Positions 16,211 through 23,017 of a stretch of 24,308 nt of DNA are shown one piece after another. Each line of letters opens with the position of its first letter. Positions within the stretch are counted from its first letter, which is position 1. Under the pieces are notes generated by a model. The model saw nothing but the letters and a program-made list of their open reading frames with translations. It was not told the origin of the DNA and searched no databases. Both the position numbers and the translations under genes were made by a program. Location: NCBI GenBank assembly GCA_002363155.1, contig DEWH01000022.1, forward strand, positions 186,840 to 211,147. The letters run 5' to 3'. This stretch comes from Ruminococcaceae bacterium UBA3215 (lineage in GTDB: Bacteria > Bacillota > Clostridia > Oscillospirales > Ruminococcaceae).

Positions 16211-16894
16211 ATGAGAAATTATGGATTGACCCGCTATATGACGTACAATAATTACCGTCATTCGTCGCTCTATAACCGCAGTCGGGTAAGCACCTACAAG
16301 CAATTCGCGTTGAAGTCAAACAGCGCGAACGCGGCTCGCAAAACGTATCAGACTACCGCGACAACGAAAGCGGCGGCCTATTCGGGAAGCCTGTCGGAAG
16401 CGGTATCGGGTATCGCATCGTCGGTGTCCGATCTCAGCAAGGCTATGTCGGGAACCGACCGCGAGAAGATGTTTGATGCGGCGAAAAGCTTTGTTGACAG
16501 CTACAACGATATGTACTCGGCGGTAAGCAATTCCCGCAATGCGTTCGTTTCGGGGCGCACGTCGATCATGACCAACACGGCAAAAGCATATTCGGGAACG
16601 CTTGAAAAGGCGGGTGTTACTGTCGGCAAGGACGGAAAGCTGTCTATCGACAAGGAGAAGTTCATGGAAGCCGATGATAAGGCACTTAGCTCCGCGCTTG
16701 GCAGGAATTCCACATTCACAGGCTCCGTGGTATCACAGGCGGTGAATGTCTCGCGTTACTCGGACAGCTTTTCGTACACGAGCTACGGCGGTTACAACAG
16801 CTATGGCGGCTACTCCAAAAACAGCCTGTTCGATTACGCTGGAACAACGCAAAGCGGTGTGCTTGCAGGGTATCTGCTTAATCAGTGGATATGA
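16211..16894 (+). CDS. Small protein resembling the FliD C-terminal region, operon gene 5
   Basis: The product is 227 residues with a GGGAGGTGA RBS. A Tyr/Arg-rich N-terminus (MRNYGLTRYMTYNNYRH) leads into a Ser/Thr/Ala-rich helical region. Residues about 85-165 follow the layout of the flagellar cap protein FliD (HAP2) C-terminus: FVDSYNDMYSAVSNS, then AGVTVGKDGKLSIDKEKF and an ALG ending. FliD usually exceeds 400 residues, so this is a short FliD-like protein and not a normal cap. The C-terminus has Gly/Tyr/Ser repeats (SYGGYNSYGGYS). I infer an axial or flagellum-associated protein. It ends the operon, 35 bp before a terminator. Confidence 0.65.
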   Translation: MRNYGLTRYMTYNNYRHSSLYNRSRVSTYKQFALKSNSANAARKTYQTTATTKAAAYSGSLSEAVSGIASSVSDLSKAMSGTDREKMFDAAKSFVDSYNDMYSAVSNSRNAFVSGRTSIMTNTAKAYSGTLEKAGVTVGKDGKLSIDKEKFMEADDKALSSALGRNSTFTGSVVSQAVNVSRYSDSFSYTSYGGYNSYGGYSKNSLFDYAGTTQSGVLAGYLLNQWI

Positions 16895-16928
16895 TACTGC
16901 ACCTCATTAAAATCACAGACTACATTAC

Positions 16929-16969
16929 AACGCCCGCGGGGAGAGATCCTTGCGGGCGTTCTTTTATAT
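16929..16969 (+). terminator. Terminator of the five-gene operon
   Basis: AACGCCCGC and GCGGGCGTT around a 14-base loop, followed by CTTTTATATT. Confidence 0.85.
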
Positions 16970-17099
16970 TTGTTCGATTATGTTCTGGCCGTTGCACGTA
17001 GTCTGCCATGTTTAATACAAACCTTGTCGAACGAATTCTATGTTCCTGTTACACAATTTTAGAAAATTATCTTGTGCACTTCGCAGATTTTATTCCGAG

Positions 17100-17995
17100 A
17101 GGCCAGAAATTGCCCCCAATTTCTAGCGATTCTTATCCTTATATATGAAAGGGTATGTAATTTAAAGTAAACTCATGTAACACTTGCACAAGTCTCGACC
17201 CCTTCATTTGGTCAGATCGTAGAATCAGAATGAAATTCCTGTGAAACTACTGCAAATTGGACTTTGAAATCTTCATATAGGTGAGATGCTTTTTAATACC
17301 GGGATGTCGGTATACGTATTCCAAGTCCTCTGATTCCGGCAAAATAACATACAACCAAACGTCTCTTCAAAGCCCTTTACCCGTTATATTGCACGAATTT
17401 TTTGAAAAGCTCAGAAATGCAGCGTTTTTAACCTTTACATTTAGCGAAAAAATGTCCTTTATTATGAGAGCTCTTTTTTTAGTCACGTATTTTCGTCTCA
17501 AAAATATTGAGACCGGTATAAAAATCACCAATCACTATCTCTCACAAAAGCCTTGACCTATGCATCTGTACGAAATGTTCAGAAATGTTTGAAAACCGGC
17601 CGCCTTTTACCTATCGTTTTCGGCATTTTCGTTCCCTTATTATGAAGGGGTATGATTCCGGATACCAATCCCCAGTGTAAAAAATCCATTCCCCGTCATC
17701 TGCATAATGCACAACCTATCCCGTCATATAAAAATTTTTGTGTGCAAACATACGAAATTGCTCAAAAAGGCAGATAAAAAGTGCCTTTTAAACCCCTAGA
17801 TATATGAGAGGGAAAATTCTCAGAACCCACGCGACCGATGATCCGGGACATTGATTCGGAAATCCGTCGCATGCATCTGCAAAATATACAAGTTCGACAT
17901 CCATTTCTTTGTTGATAACAGAGAATTTTTGAAAATCGCCGTAAAACGTGTCCGATTTTCGGCGATTTTTGTAGGTACTTATGAGGGGACTATTT
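17100..17995. repeat. Array of six degenerate ~170-bp noncoding repeats
   Basis: This AT-rich stretch has no credible gene. A motif of the form TTATnATGARRGGG recurs at about 17137, 17271, 17456, 17634, 17793 and 17973, spaced 134-185 bp. The units share further features: a GCAC/ACGAAATT and CAGAAATG segment before the motif, and in several units a hairpin of the GCCG-n-TTTTCGGC type. The copies at 17540-17660 and 17390-17480 are the most alike. It lies directly upstream of the candidate oriT. Confidence 0.5.
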
Positions 17996-18035
17996 TTCCA
18001 ACGCAAGGAGATGAATCCAATGTGAAATGAAATCG

Positions 18036-18218
18036 GCGGCCAAGAGGCCGCAAATATTCTGAAAAAGTCGGTATCCGGTTACCGACTTAAAAAAGTAATG
18101 CTTGCAAGCATAGAAAGTATCCGGTTACTTTCTTAATTTTTGTGGGAGCCCCCACAAAAATCGACAGCAGTTCCGTGACCGGAACTGCGCGACCACAATG
18201 ATTTTAGGTTACACCTAA
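18036..18218. other. Cluster of seven palindromes, candidate oriT
   Basis: Consecutive inverted repeats lie at 18036-18051, 18065-18088, 18098-18111, 18113-18132, 18137-18160, 18167-18188 and 18204-18218. The second and fourth have different outer stems but the same TATCCGGTTA centre. The cluster immediately precedes mobC and the relaxase gene, where origins of transfer usually lie. No nic site can be named from sequence alone. Confidence 0.55.
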
Positions 18219-18248
18219 GACCGCGGAAAATGAAAGGAGAGGGTTAAT

Positions 18249-18578
18249 TTGAGAAAATACAAAGAGATAAAACGCAAAGAGGTCATCTATGAACTTAACG
18301 AATGGGAGCTGATAAAAAAGTGGGCATCTCGGTTTAACATCACCACCTCCGAGTACATACGACAGGCGAGCCTCACCGATAAGATCACAGTCAGCAAAAT
18401 ACCGGGGGAATGGACGGAGCTGATAAATGTGCTGAGGAGGATCGGCGTGAACATCAATCAGCTCACCAAAAAAGCTTATGAACTTAACAGCATCTATGCT
18501 GCCGACTACGAAAAAATGGGGGAAGAGTACTCACAACTATGCCATACATTAAATGCAAAGCTATCCACACTGGGATGA
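18249..18578 (+). CDS. mobC: MobC-like mobilization accessory protein
   Basis: The product is 109 residues with a TTG start at 18249, set by AAGGAG nine bases upstream. The N-terminal half (VIYELNEWELIKKWASRFNI, then TTSEYIRQASL) has ribbon-helix-helix character. The motif LRRIGVNINQLTKKA (residues 61-75) is the MobC family signature. MobC proteins bind oriT and help the relaxase open the DNA. It overlaps the relaxase gene by 40 bp, the usual mobCA arrangement. Confidence 0.85.
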   Translation: MRKYKEIKRKEVIYELNEWELIKKWASRFNITTSEYIRQASLTDKITVSKIPGEWTELINVLRRIGVNINQLTKKAYELNSIYAADYEKMGEEYSQLCHTLNAKLSTLG

Positions 18579-20260
18579 AGCAGCGACTTCAATATATCCT
18601 TGACCCTGATAAAACCGAAGGATTGCTCTATGTCAATTCTCTGAACTGCTTCACAACCGCCGAGGACGCATATCTTAACATGAAACTCGTGTATGAGAAC
18701 TTCTCGCATCACAAGTTTGAAGAGCCCCTGCCCGAAAAGGGCAAGGCGCGCGTGAAGCTGCTTCACTATGTCCAGTCGTTTTCGCCCGATGACAATATTA
18801 CGCCTGAACTTGCGCACCGCATGGGATTGTGTCTTATCCGTAAGGCTTTCGGGGACAACTCGCAGGTCGTTATTGCAACGCATTCCGACAAGGCGCACAT
18901 ACACAACCACTTTATTTTTAACGTGTATGGGATCGACGGTCACAAGTACAACAGTAACAAAAAGGCGCTCGCGGAGATACGTGAATACTCCGACCGGGTA
19001 TGCCTTGCTTTTGGCATTCAGCCGATTATGAACAACAAGCATCAGGGTATGTCTTATGCGGAATGGGACGCAAGACGCAAGGGTACATCGTTCAAGGAAA
19101 AGATACGCCGCGAGATCGACACGCTGGTGCTGTGCTGCAATAATTATGATCATCTCCGCGCAACTCTTGAAGAAAAGGGATATGAATTTCGCTGTAAACC
19201 AGAAGAATCCATAAGAGCGCCGGGCCAGAAGTATTTTACCCATCTGAGAACGCTCGGCACAGCGTATACCATATCTGCTATCAATTCGCGTATTGAGTTC
19301 AGAGATGATCTGGGCAAAGCTTCCCGTGAGGACGCTTACAACAAGGGGCATGAGCTTGAGATACGTTACTGCGATGCAATATCCCGCGCTGCTAAATTGA
19401 TAGTTGAGAGAAAGATGAAAGGAGAGAAGAAAAATGAAAGTCTGCCATATCTCCCGCATAACGATCGTGATGTATTCCAACTGAGTGCGCAGCTTATAAT
19501 TATCAATCGCTTTGATCTATATTCCATTCACGCGGTAAATACAAAAATAAAGACGGTGACAAAGGAGCGCGATAAGCTGGCCTCCGAGCTTAATGACCTC
19601 TTAAAAGAACAGCGCCGGGTGACCGATCTGCTGAATCAGTATGAAATCTGGTGTGAGCTGAACGGTAAGCGCGACGCGACTATCGCAGAAAAGCTGAAAC
19701 TGAGCATGGCTAAATCAACGCTAGCCCGTCACGGCTACCAATTCCCTGAAAATGGATGGATGCTTAAATCCGAAAAGGAAAAGCTGGATCGTGAAGTTGC
19801 ATCACTCCGGTTTGACCTCGAAAATAAGAACAATCTTATTACAGCTCTGCATGAAATAGTCGATACCTTCCACGAAATAGATGATCGTAGAAAAGGTGAC
19901 TACGTTGAGAGACTTTATTCGCGCAATAAGGTTAGTGAGGAACCGGAAGTCAAGGAAACCGAAAAAGAAAAGCCGGCAGAACCCGAGCAGAAACCGCCTG
20001 TTCAGAATACGCCCAAGCCGACACCACCTACGCCGAAACCGCCGGTGCAGAACGTTCCCAAGCCGGCAGCACCTGCACCGAAGCCGCCAGTGCAGAACGT
20101 TCCCAAGCCGACAGCACCTGCACCGAAGCTGCCTGTCCGGAACGTACCTAAACCGGCAGCACCTGCACCGAAGCCGCCGGTACAGGATACACCCAAACAA
20201 GTCGAGCCTGCACAGAAGCCGCCGGAGCAGAACAAATCCCGCGGAATGAAGCGAAGATAA
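18539..20260 (+). CDS. MOBP-type relaxase (Relaxase/mobilization nuclease domain)
   Basis: The product is 573 residues. The N-terminal nuclease domain (about 1-260) shows HYVQSFSPDD (H76) and the metal-binding triad THSDKAHIHNHFIF (H115, H120/H122, H124). A Tyr near residue 19 is a candidate for the nicking residue. A helical region (about 310-470) follows, then a Pro-rich tail of about 16-residue repeats from residue 480. The protein would nick oriT and lead the strand into a helper's secretion channel. GGGGAAGAG precedes the start, which lies inside mobC. No coupling protein gene is present in the window. Confidence 0.9.
   Translation: MPYIKCKAIHTGMKQRLQYILDPDKTEGLLYVNSLNCFTTAEDAYLNMKLVYENFSHHKFEEPLPEKGKARVKLLHYVQSFSPDDNITPELAHRMGLCLIRKAFGDNSQVVIATHSDKAHIHNHFIFNVYGIDGHKYNSNKKALAEIREYSDRVCLAFGIQPIMNNKHQGMSYAEWDARRKGTSFKEKIRREIDTLVLCCNNYDHLRATLEEKGYEFRCKPEESIRAPGQKYFTHLRTLGTAYTISAINSRIEFRDDLGKASREDAYNKGHELEIRYCDAISRAAKLIVERKMKGEKKNESLPYLPHNDRDVFQLSAQLIIINRFDLYSIHAVNTKIKTVTKERDKLASELNDLLKEQRRVTDLLNQYEIWCELNGKRDATIAEKLKLSMAKSTLARHGYQFPENGWMLKSEKEKLDREVASLRFDLENKNNLITALHEIVDTFHEIDDRRKGDYVERLYSRNKVSEEPEVKETEKEKPAEPEQKPPVQNTPKPTPPTPKPPVQNVPKPAAPAPKPPVQNVPKPTAPAPKLPVRNVPKPAAPAPKPPVQDTPKQVEPAQKPPEQNKSRGMKRR
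19987..20235 (+). repeat. Pro-rich tandem repeats in relaxase tail
   Basis: About five units of 48 bp encode variants of PKPPVQNVPKPAAPA. The units are very similar at DNA level, suggesting recent expansion. They probably form an extended flexible tail. Confidence 0.85.
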
Positions 20261-20276
20261 TAGGGGGTGAACGTTT

Positions 20277-20309
20277 ATGATCTACATATACAGCGGCGTG
20301 CCGCCATAG
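20277..20309 (+). CDS. Possible 10-residue peptide or gene remnant
   Basis: ATG to TAG encodes MIYIYSGVPP, six bases after a strong GGGGGTGA RBS. It lies between the relaxase and excisionase genes and just before a palindrome. The sequence resembles the first strand and opening of a P-loop ATPase such as Zot-like proteins (IYSGVPGSGKS type), so it may be a truncated relic; it could also be a leader peptide. Expression is unproven. Confidence 0.3.
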   Translation: MIYIYSGVPP

Positions 20310-20311
20310 CT

Positions 20312-20336
20312 TTGTTATGCCCGTTAACGGGCAACA
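20312..20336. promoter_or_regulatory. Palindrome upstream of the excisionase gene
   Basis: TTGTT..GCCCGTTAACGGGC.AACAA forms a compact stem around a central GTTAAC. It could be an operator or leader hairpin controlling the excisionase-like gene. Confidence 0.45.
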
Positions 20337-20395
20337 ACGGCATACAGAAATATATATAAGCTAAACATGACAATGAAATTCAAGGAGGAAAAAGT

Positions 20396-20584
20396 ATGAG
20401 AAGAATCTTAACAATCAAGGAAGCAGCGAAACTTATTGAGGGTCTCACCGAGTACCGTATCCGTCAGATGTGCAAAAGTGGTCAGCTCCCGTGCTTTATG
20501 GCGGGCAAGAAGTATCTGATCGATGAGCAGGCTCTGTACAAGGCGGTGTTTGGGGAGAGATATGCCGAGGACAAGCCGGCATGA
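20396..20584 (+). CDS. Excisionase-like helix-turn-helix protein
   Basis: The product is 62 residues with an AAGGAGG RBS. The sequence ILTIKEAAKLIEG, EYRIRQMCKSGQLPCF, GKKYLIDEQAL follows the MerR-like winged-helix pattern of excisionase family (excise/HTH_17) proteins. It would direct the recombinase toward excision by bending DNA at the attachment sites. It sits 140 bp before the integrase, with a separate promoter for the integrase between them. Confidence 0.85.
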   Translation: MRRILTIKEAAKLIEGLTEYRIRQMCKSGQLPCFMAGKKYLIDEQALYKAVFGERYAEDKPA

Positions 20585-20587
20585 ATC

Positions 20588-20613
20588 GCAAGGGGCGTTA
20601 ATTCGCCCTTTGC
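20588..20613. terminator. Hairpin after the excisionase gene
   Basis: GCAAGGGGCG and CGCCCTTTGC around TTAATT. No T run follows, so termination may be weak. Confidence 0.4.
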
Positions 20614-20655
20614 ACCTATACTATTATAAATGTAGAATTAATTTGCAAAAACCAC

Positions 20656-20684
20656 TTGACAAATACAAAAATATAAGTTATACT
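20656..20684 (+). promoter_or_regulatory. Sigma-A promoter of the integrase
   Basis: A perfect -35 TTGACA, a 17-base spacer and TATACT. The start codon follows 40 bases after the -10. Confidence 0.85.
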
Positions 20685-20723
20685 TTAAAGCACTAAATTA
20701 TATTTGCGAAAGGATGATGAAAT

Positions 20724-22139
20724 ATGGCAAATATCACGAAAAGAGGCAATGGGTACAATATTCGTGTATCCTGCGGATTCGACGGGAACGGTAAGCGGAT
20801 CTTTAAGTCTATGACTTATAAACCACCGGCTAACACTCCCGCCAAGGAGGTCGAGCGGCTGGTAAACAAGACTGCCATAGAGTTTGAGGAACGCTGCCTG
20901 AACGGTCAGGTCATTGATTCCGGAATACGTTTCAGGGATTTTGCGGAGAAATGGTTCAAAGAGTACGCCGAGAAACAGCTCCGCGCGACAAGTCTCAGCC
21001 GATACAACGAGCTTATGAAGCGCATAATGCCGGTATTCGGCAATATGAAGCTAAAAGCGATCAGACCGTATCAGCTCACGGAATTCTACAACAGTCTGGC
21101 TGAAGAGGGTGTACGCTGTGATGATAAATATGTGGGTCGTGACACGGTGGTTAAGCTCATTAAAGACACCGGCATGACCCAGCCGCAGTTCGCAAAGGCA
21201 GCGGGAGTAGGTCATTCGGTAGTTGAAAGCGCATTACACGGCAGGAACATTGCAAGCAAGAGTGCGCAGAAGATCTCGGACTATCTCGGAAAGCCGATTG
21301 ACAAGCTGTTTAAATGCACGACCGAGGGAAAGCGTCTCGCCAGCCGGACTATACAGTATTATCAGGTAATACTCTCGTCGATGTTCTCAACCGCGGTTGA
21401 ATGGGAATTCCTGTCGGAAAACCCGTGTGAGCGTGCAAAACCGCCGAGAATAATCTACAAAGAGAGCCGCTATCTGGACGAGGACGGTGCAGCTGCAGTC
21501 ATGGACGCTCTGGGACAGGAGCCTTACAGATACGCAATAGCGATCTACATAATGCTCTACACCGGACTGCGTCGTGGTGAAGTCTGCGGATTGGAATGGT
21601 CGGATATTGATTTTGACAAGCGGATAATGTCAATAAACCGCAATTCTCTGTATATCCCGGAAAAGGGAACATTCACGGACAGCCTGAAAACCTACAGCTC
21701 CAGCCGCGTTATAAACCTGTCGGATGATCTGATAGACATACTGAACGACTATCGGACATGGCAGGAAGAACAGGCTGAAATGCTCGGTGACAAGTGGATA
21801 GGCAGTGAGCGTATAGTGACACGGCTTGACGGTTCTCCGATATGCCCGGACACACTTTCAGGCTGGTTCTATAAGTTCATAAGAAAGAACAGACTGCCGC
21901 AGATCTCGCTTCACAGCCTGCGGCACACCCACGCTACGCTCCTTATCGCTTGCGGAATATCGCTCAAGACAGTTTCCGCAAGATTAGGTCATGCTTCGGT
22001 TTCAACAACGAGTAATATATATGTTCACGCGATACAGTCTGCCAACGCAGCAGCGGCAGATGCTATCAACGTGGCGCTTTCTCCGCACAAGGCGGCAAAG
22101 AGAGCCAAAAAGCTCCGGATCAACAGCAGTATCGCATAA
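20724..22139 (+). CDS. int: Tyrosine recombinase (integrase) with embedded helix-turn-helix
   Basis: The product is 471 residues, about 70 longer than common phage-type integrases. An AP2-like arm-binding domain (1-60) precedes the SAM-like core-binding domain (from 68). That domain is interrupted at about residues 138-198 by an XRE-like helix-turn-helix (VVKLIKDTGMTQPQFAKAAG, HSVVESALHGRNIASKSAQK). The catalytic domain has R283 (TGLRRGE), K322, H397 and R400 (HSLRH), H423 (LGHAS) and Y433 (NIYVHA), so it looks active. It would exchange strands at the tRNA-Ala anticodon-loop sequence. The gene reads toward the intact tRNA. Confidence 0.92.
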   Translation: MANITKRGNGYNIRVSCGFDGNGKRIFKSMTYKPPANTPAKEVERLVNKTAIEFEERCLNGQVIDSGIRFRDFAEKWFKEYAEKQLRATSLSRYNELMKRIMPVFGNMKLKAIRPYQLTEFYNSLAEEGVRCDDKYVGRDTVVKLIKDTGMTQPQFAKAAGVGHSVVESALHGRNIASKSAQKISDYLGKPIDKLFKCTTEGKRLASRTIQYYQVILSSMFSTAVEWEFLSENPCERAKPPRIIYKESRYLDEDGAAAVMDALGQEPYRYAIAIYIMLYTGLRRGEVCGLEWSDIDFDKRIMSINRNSLYIPEKGTFTDSLKTYSSSRVINLSDDLIDILNDYRTWQEEQAEMLGDKWIGSERIVTRLDGSPICPDTLSGWFYKFIRKNRLPQISLHSLRHTHATLLIACGISLKTVSARLGHASVSTTSNIYVHAIQSANAAAADAINVALSPHKAAKRAKKLRINSSIA

Positions 22140-22149
22140 TAACACAACG

Positions 22150-22186
22150 GCACGGCAGATTATCACGGTTTGTCGTGCTATTTTTA
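22150..22186 (+). terminator. Terminator of the integrase gene
   Basis: GCACGGCA and TGTCGTGC with one G-T pair, followed by TATTTTTATT. Confidence 0.7.
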
Positions 22187-22215
22187 TTGATATTTTCGGA
22201 GTAATGTGATATAAT
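22187..22215 (+). promoter_or_regulatory. Sigma-A promoter of the zinc-ribbon gene
   Basis: TTGATA, a 17-base spacer and TATAAT with an extended -10 TG. The -35 overlaps the T run of the preceding terminator. Confidence 0.8.
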
Positions 22216-22268
22216 AAATATATACGATTAATAATTCGTAACATAAAAACATTTAAAGGAGAAGAATT

Positions 22269-22460
22269 ATGACGAAGTATTCTTGTATTTATTGTAAAGA
22301 TACTGGGTATATTGATGTACCCGATAATGAATCTGCTTATGATAGTGAGTATGATAGACTTGATAACATGGGACAATTTACAGGAGAGGAATGCCACGAA
22401 CGTGCATTAAAGCGTTCTGGGAGCCATAAAGAACCTTGTCCGTATTGCAATAAAGAATAA
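22269..22460 (+). CDS. Small zinc-ribbon-like protein
   Basis: The product is 63 residues with an AAAGGAG RBS. It has two CxxC pairs, YSCIYCKDTGYI at residues 4-15 and PCPYCNKE at the C-terminus, plus a further Cys in GEECHER. The first pair resembles a DnaJ-type CxxCxGxG zinc knuckle. The middle is acidic and Tyr-rich. It has its own promoter and a following hairpin, and is the last gene before the right attachment site. Function unknown. Confidence 0.65.
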   Translation: MTKYSCIYCKDTGYIDVPDNESAYDSEYDRLDNMGQFTGEECHERALKRSGSHKEPCPYCNKE

Positions 22461-22464
22461 CCTT

Positions 22465-22495
22465 ATACCCGTTCCGAATGGAGCGGGTATGCTAT
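22465..22495 (+). terminator. Terminator of the zinc-ribbon gene
   Basis: ATACCCG(TTCC) pairs with (GGAG)CGGGTAT around GAAT. The tail is only moderately T-rich. From here to 22670 I see no gene. Confidence 0.6.
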
Positions 22496-22670
22496 TTATA
22501 ATGAAAACTTATTGTATTATAGCTAATATTTGCTTATACATTGTGTATATTATCCGGAACTAATTTGCAAGCCTGCTCACACTTATTATTCAAAAACAGC
22601 TTCTCAAAAAATACACTTCATTACGATAAATCACTTCAAACTGCGATAAATAAAGGGCTCGCGAATCTTG

Positions 22671-22694
22671 GTGTGAACAAATTGTGAACAAAAC
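22671..22694. repeat. Candidate integrase arm sites, right end
   Basis: GTGAACAAA occurs twice (22673 and 22684), about 80 bp inside the right attachment site. It mirrors the GTCAACAAAA pair at 7585-7609. Confidence 0.45.
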
Positions 22695-22734
22695 GCCAAA
22701 ATGGGGTCAAATTTTTAATTAGTTTGTCAAAATC

Positions 22735-22767
22735 AAAAACCGCTTAACAGGCTTTGTTAAGCGGTTT
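22735..22767 (-). terminator. Element-supplied terminator for tRNA-Ala
   Basis: AAACCGCTTAACA and TGTTAAGCGGTTT form a 13-bp stem. On the minus strand five Ts follow. It lies just past the tRNA 3' end on the element side, replacing the ancestral terminator now at 7355-7391. Confidence 0.85.
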
Positions 22768-22772
22768 CTTTG

Positions 22773-22848
<76 letters not shown>

Positions 22849-22860
22849 ACAGCACAAAGT

Positions 22861-22889
22861 ATTATACCATAATATTTCCGAAAAATCAA
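22861..22889 (-). promoter_or_regulatory. Promoter of tRNA-Ala
   Basis: On the minus strand, TTGATT, a 17-base spacer and TATAAT, 12 bases before the tRNA 5' end. Confidence 0.8.
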
Positions 22890-22928
22890 TAGAAAAACAT
22901 ACATTTTTCAAAATTTTTCAAAAAGCTA

Positions 22929-22958
22929 TTGTAATTTATGTAGGTTATATGATATAAT
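22929..22958 (+). promoter_or_regulatory. Promoter of the rRNA methyltransferase gene
   Basis: TTGTAA, an 18-base spacer and TATAAT with an extended -10 TG. It overlaps an upstream in-frame ATG at 22964, which argues for the later start at 23018. Confidence 0.7.
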
Positions 22959-23017
22959 GAATAATGAATAACTGTCTGCACAGACAGCATTCAATATGCT
23001 TGGAAAGCAGTGTATTT

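Larger units (their letters stand above)
7412..22772. mobile_element. Integrative mobilizable element in tRNA-Ala(CGC), 15.4 kb
   Basis: The element is delimited by two identical 45-bp copies of the tRNA-Ala 3' half, in the same orientation. The tyrosine recombinase and excisionase-like gene lie next to the intact tRNA end. MobC, a relaxase and a palindrome cluster form a mobilization module. No type IV secretion ATPase, coupling protein or replication initiator is visible, so it is mobilizable rather than self-transmissible. Cargo comprises a COG2865-type regulator, a DUF2971 protein, a LytTR/AgrC-like two-component system and a five-gene operon of unknown proteins. Base composition is mixed: the 9.9-10.9 kb gene is clearly AT-rich, while 11-17 kb is clearly GC-richer. 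Confidence 0.88.

Noticed and set aside
17281..17556. 91-residue open frame with a GTG start in the repeat region
   Set aside because: No RBS, no family features, and it runs through two units of the noncoding repeat array.
17281..18248. Plasmid-type replication initiator near the repeats
   Set aside because: No open frame of suitable size or family is present.
22964..23017. Earlier start for the rRNA methyltransferase
   Set aside because: This ATG is only six bases after the -10 box and has no RBS; the family N-terminus begins at 23018.
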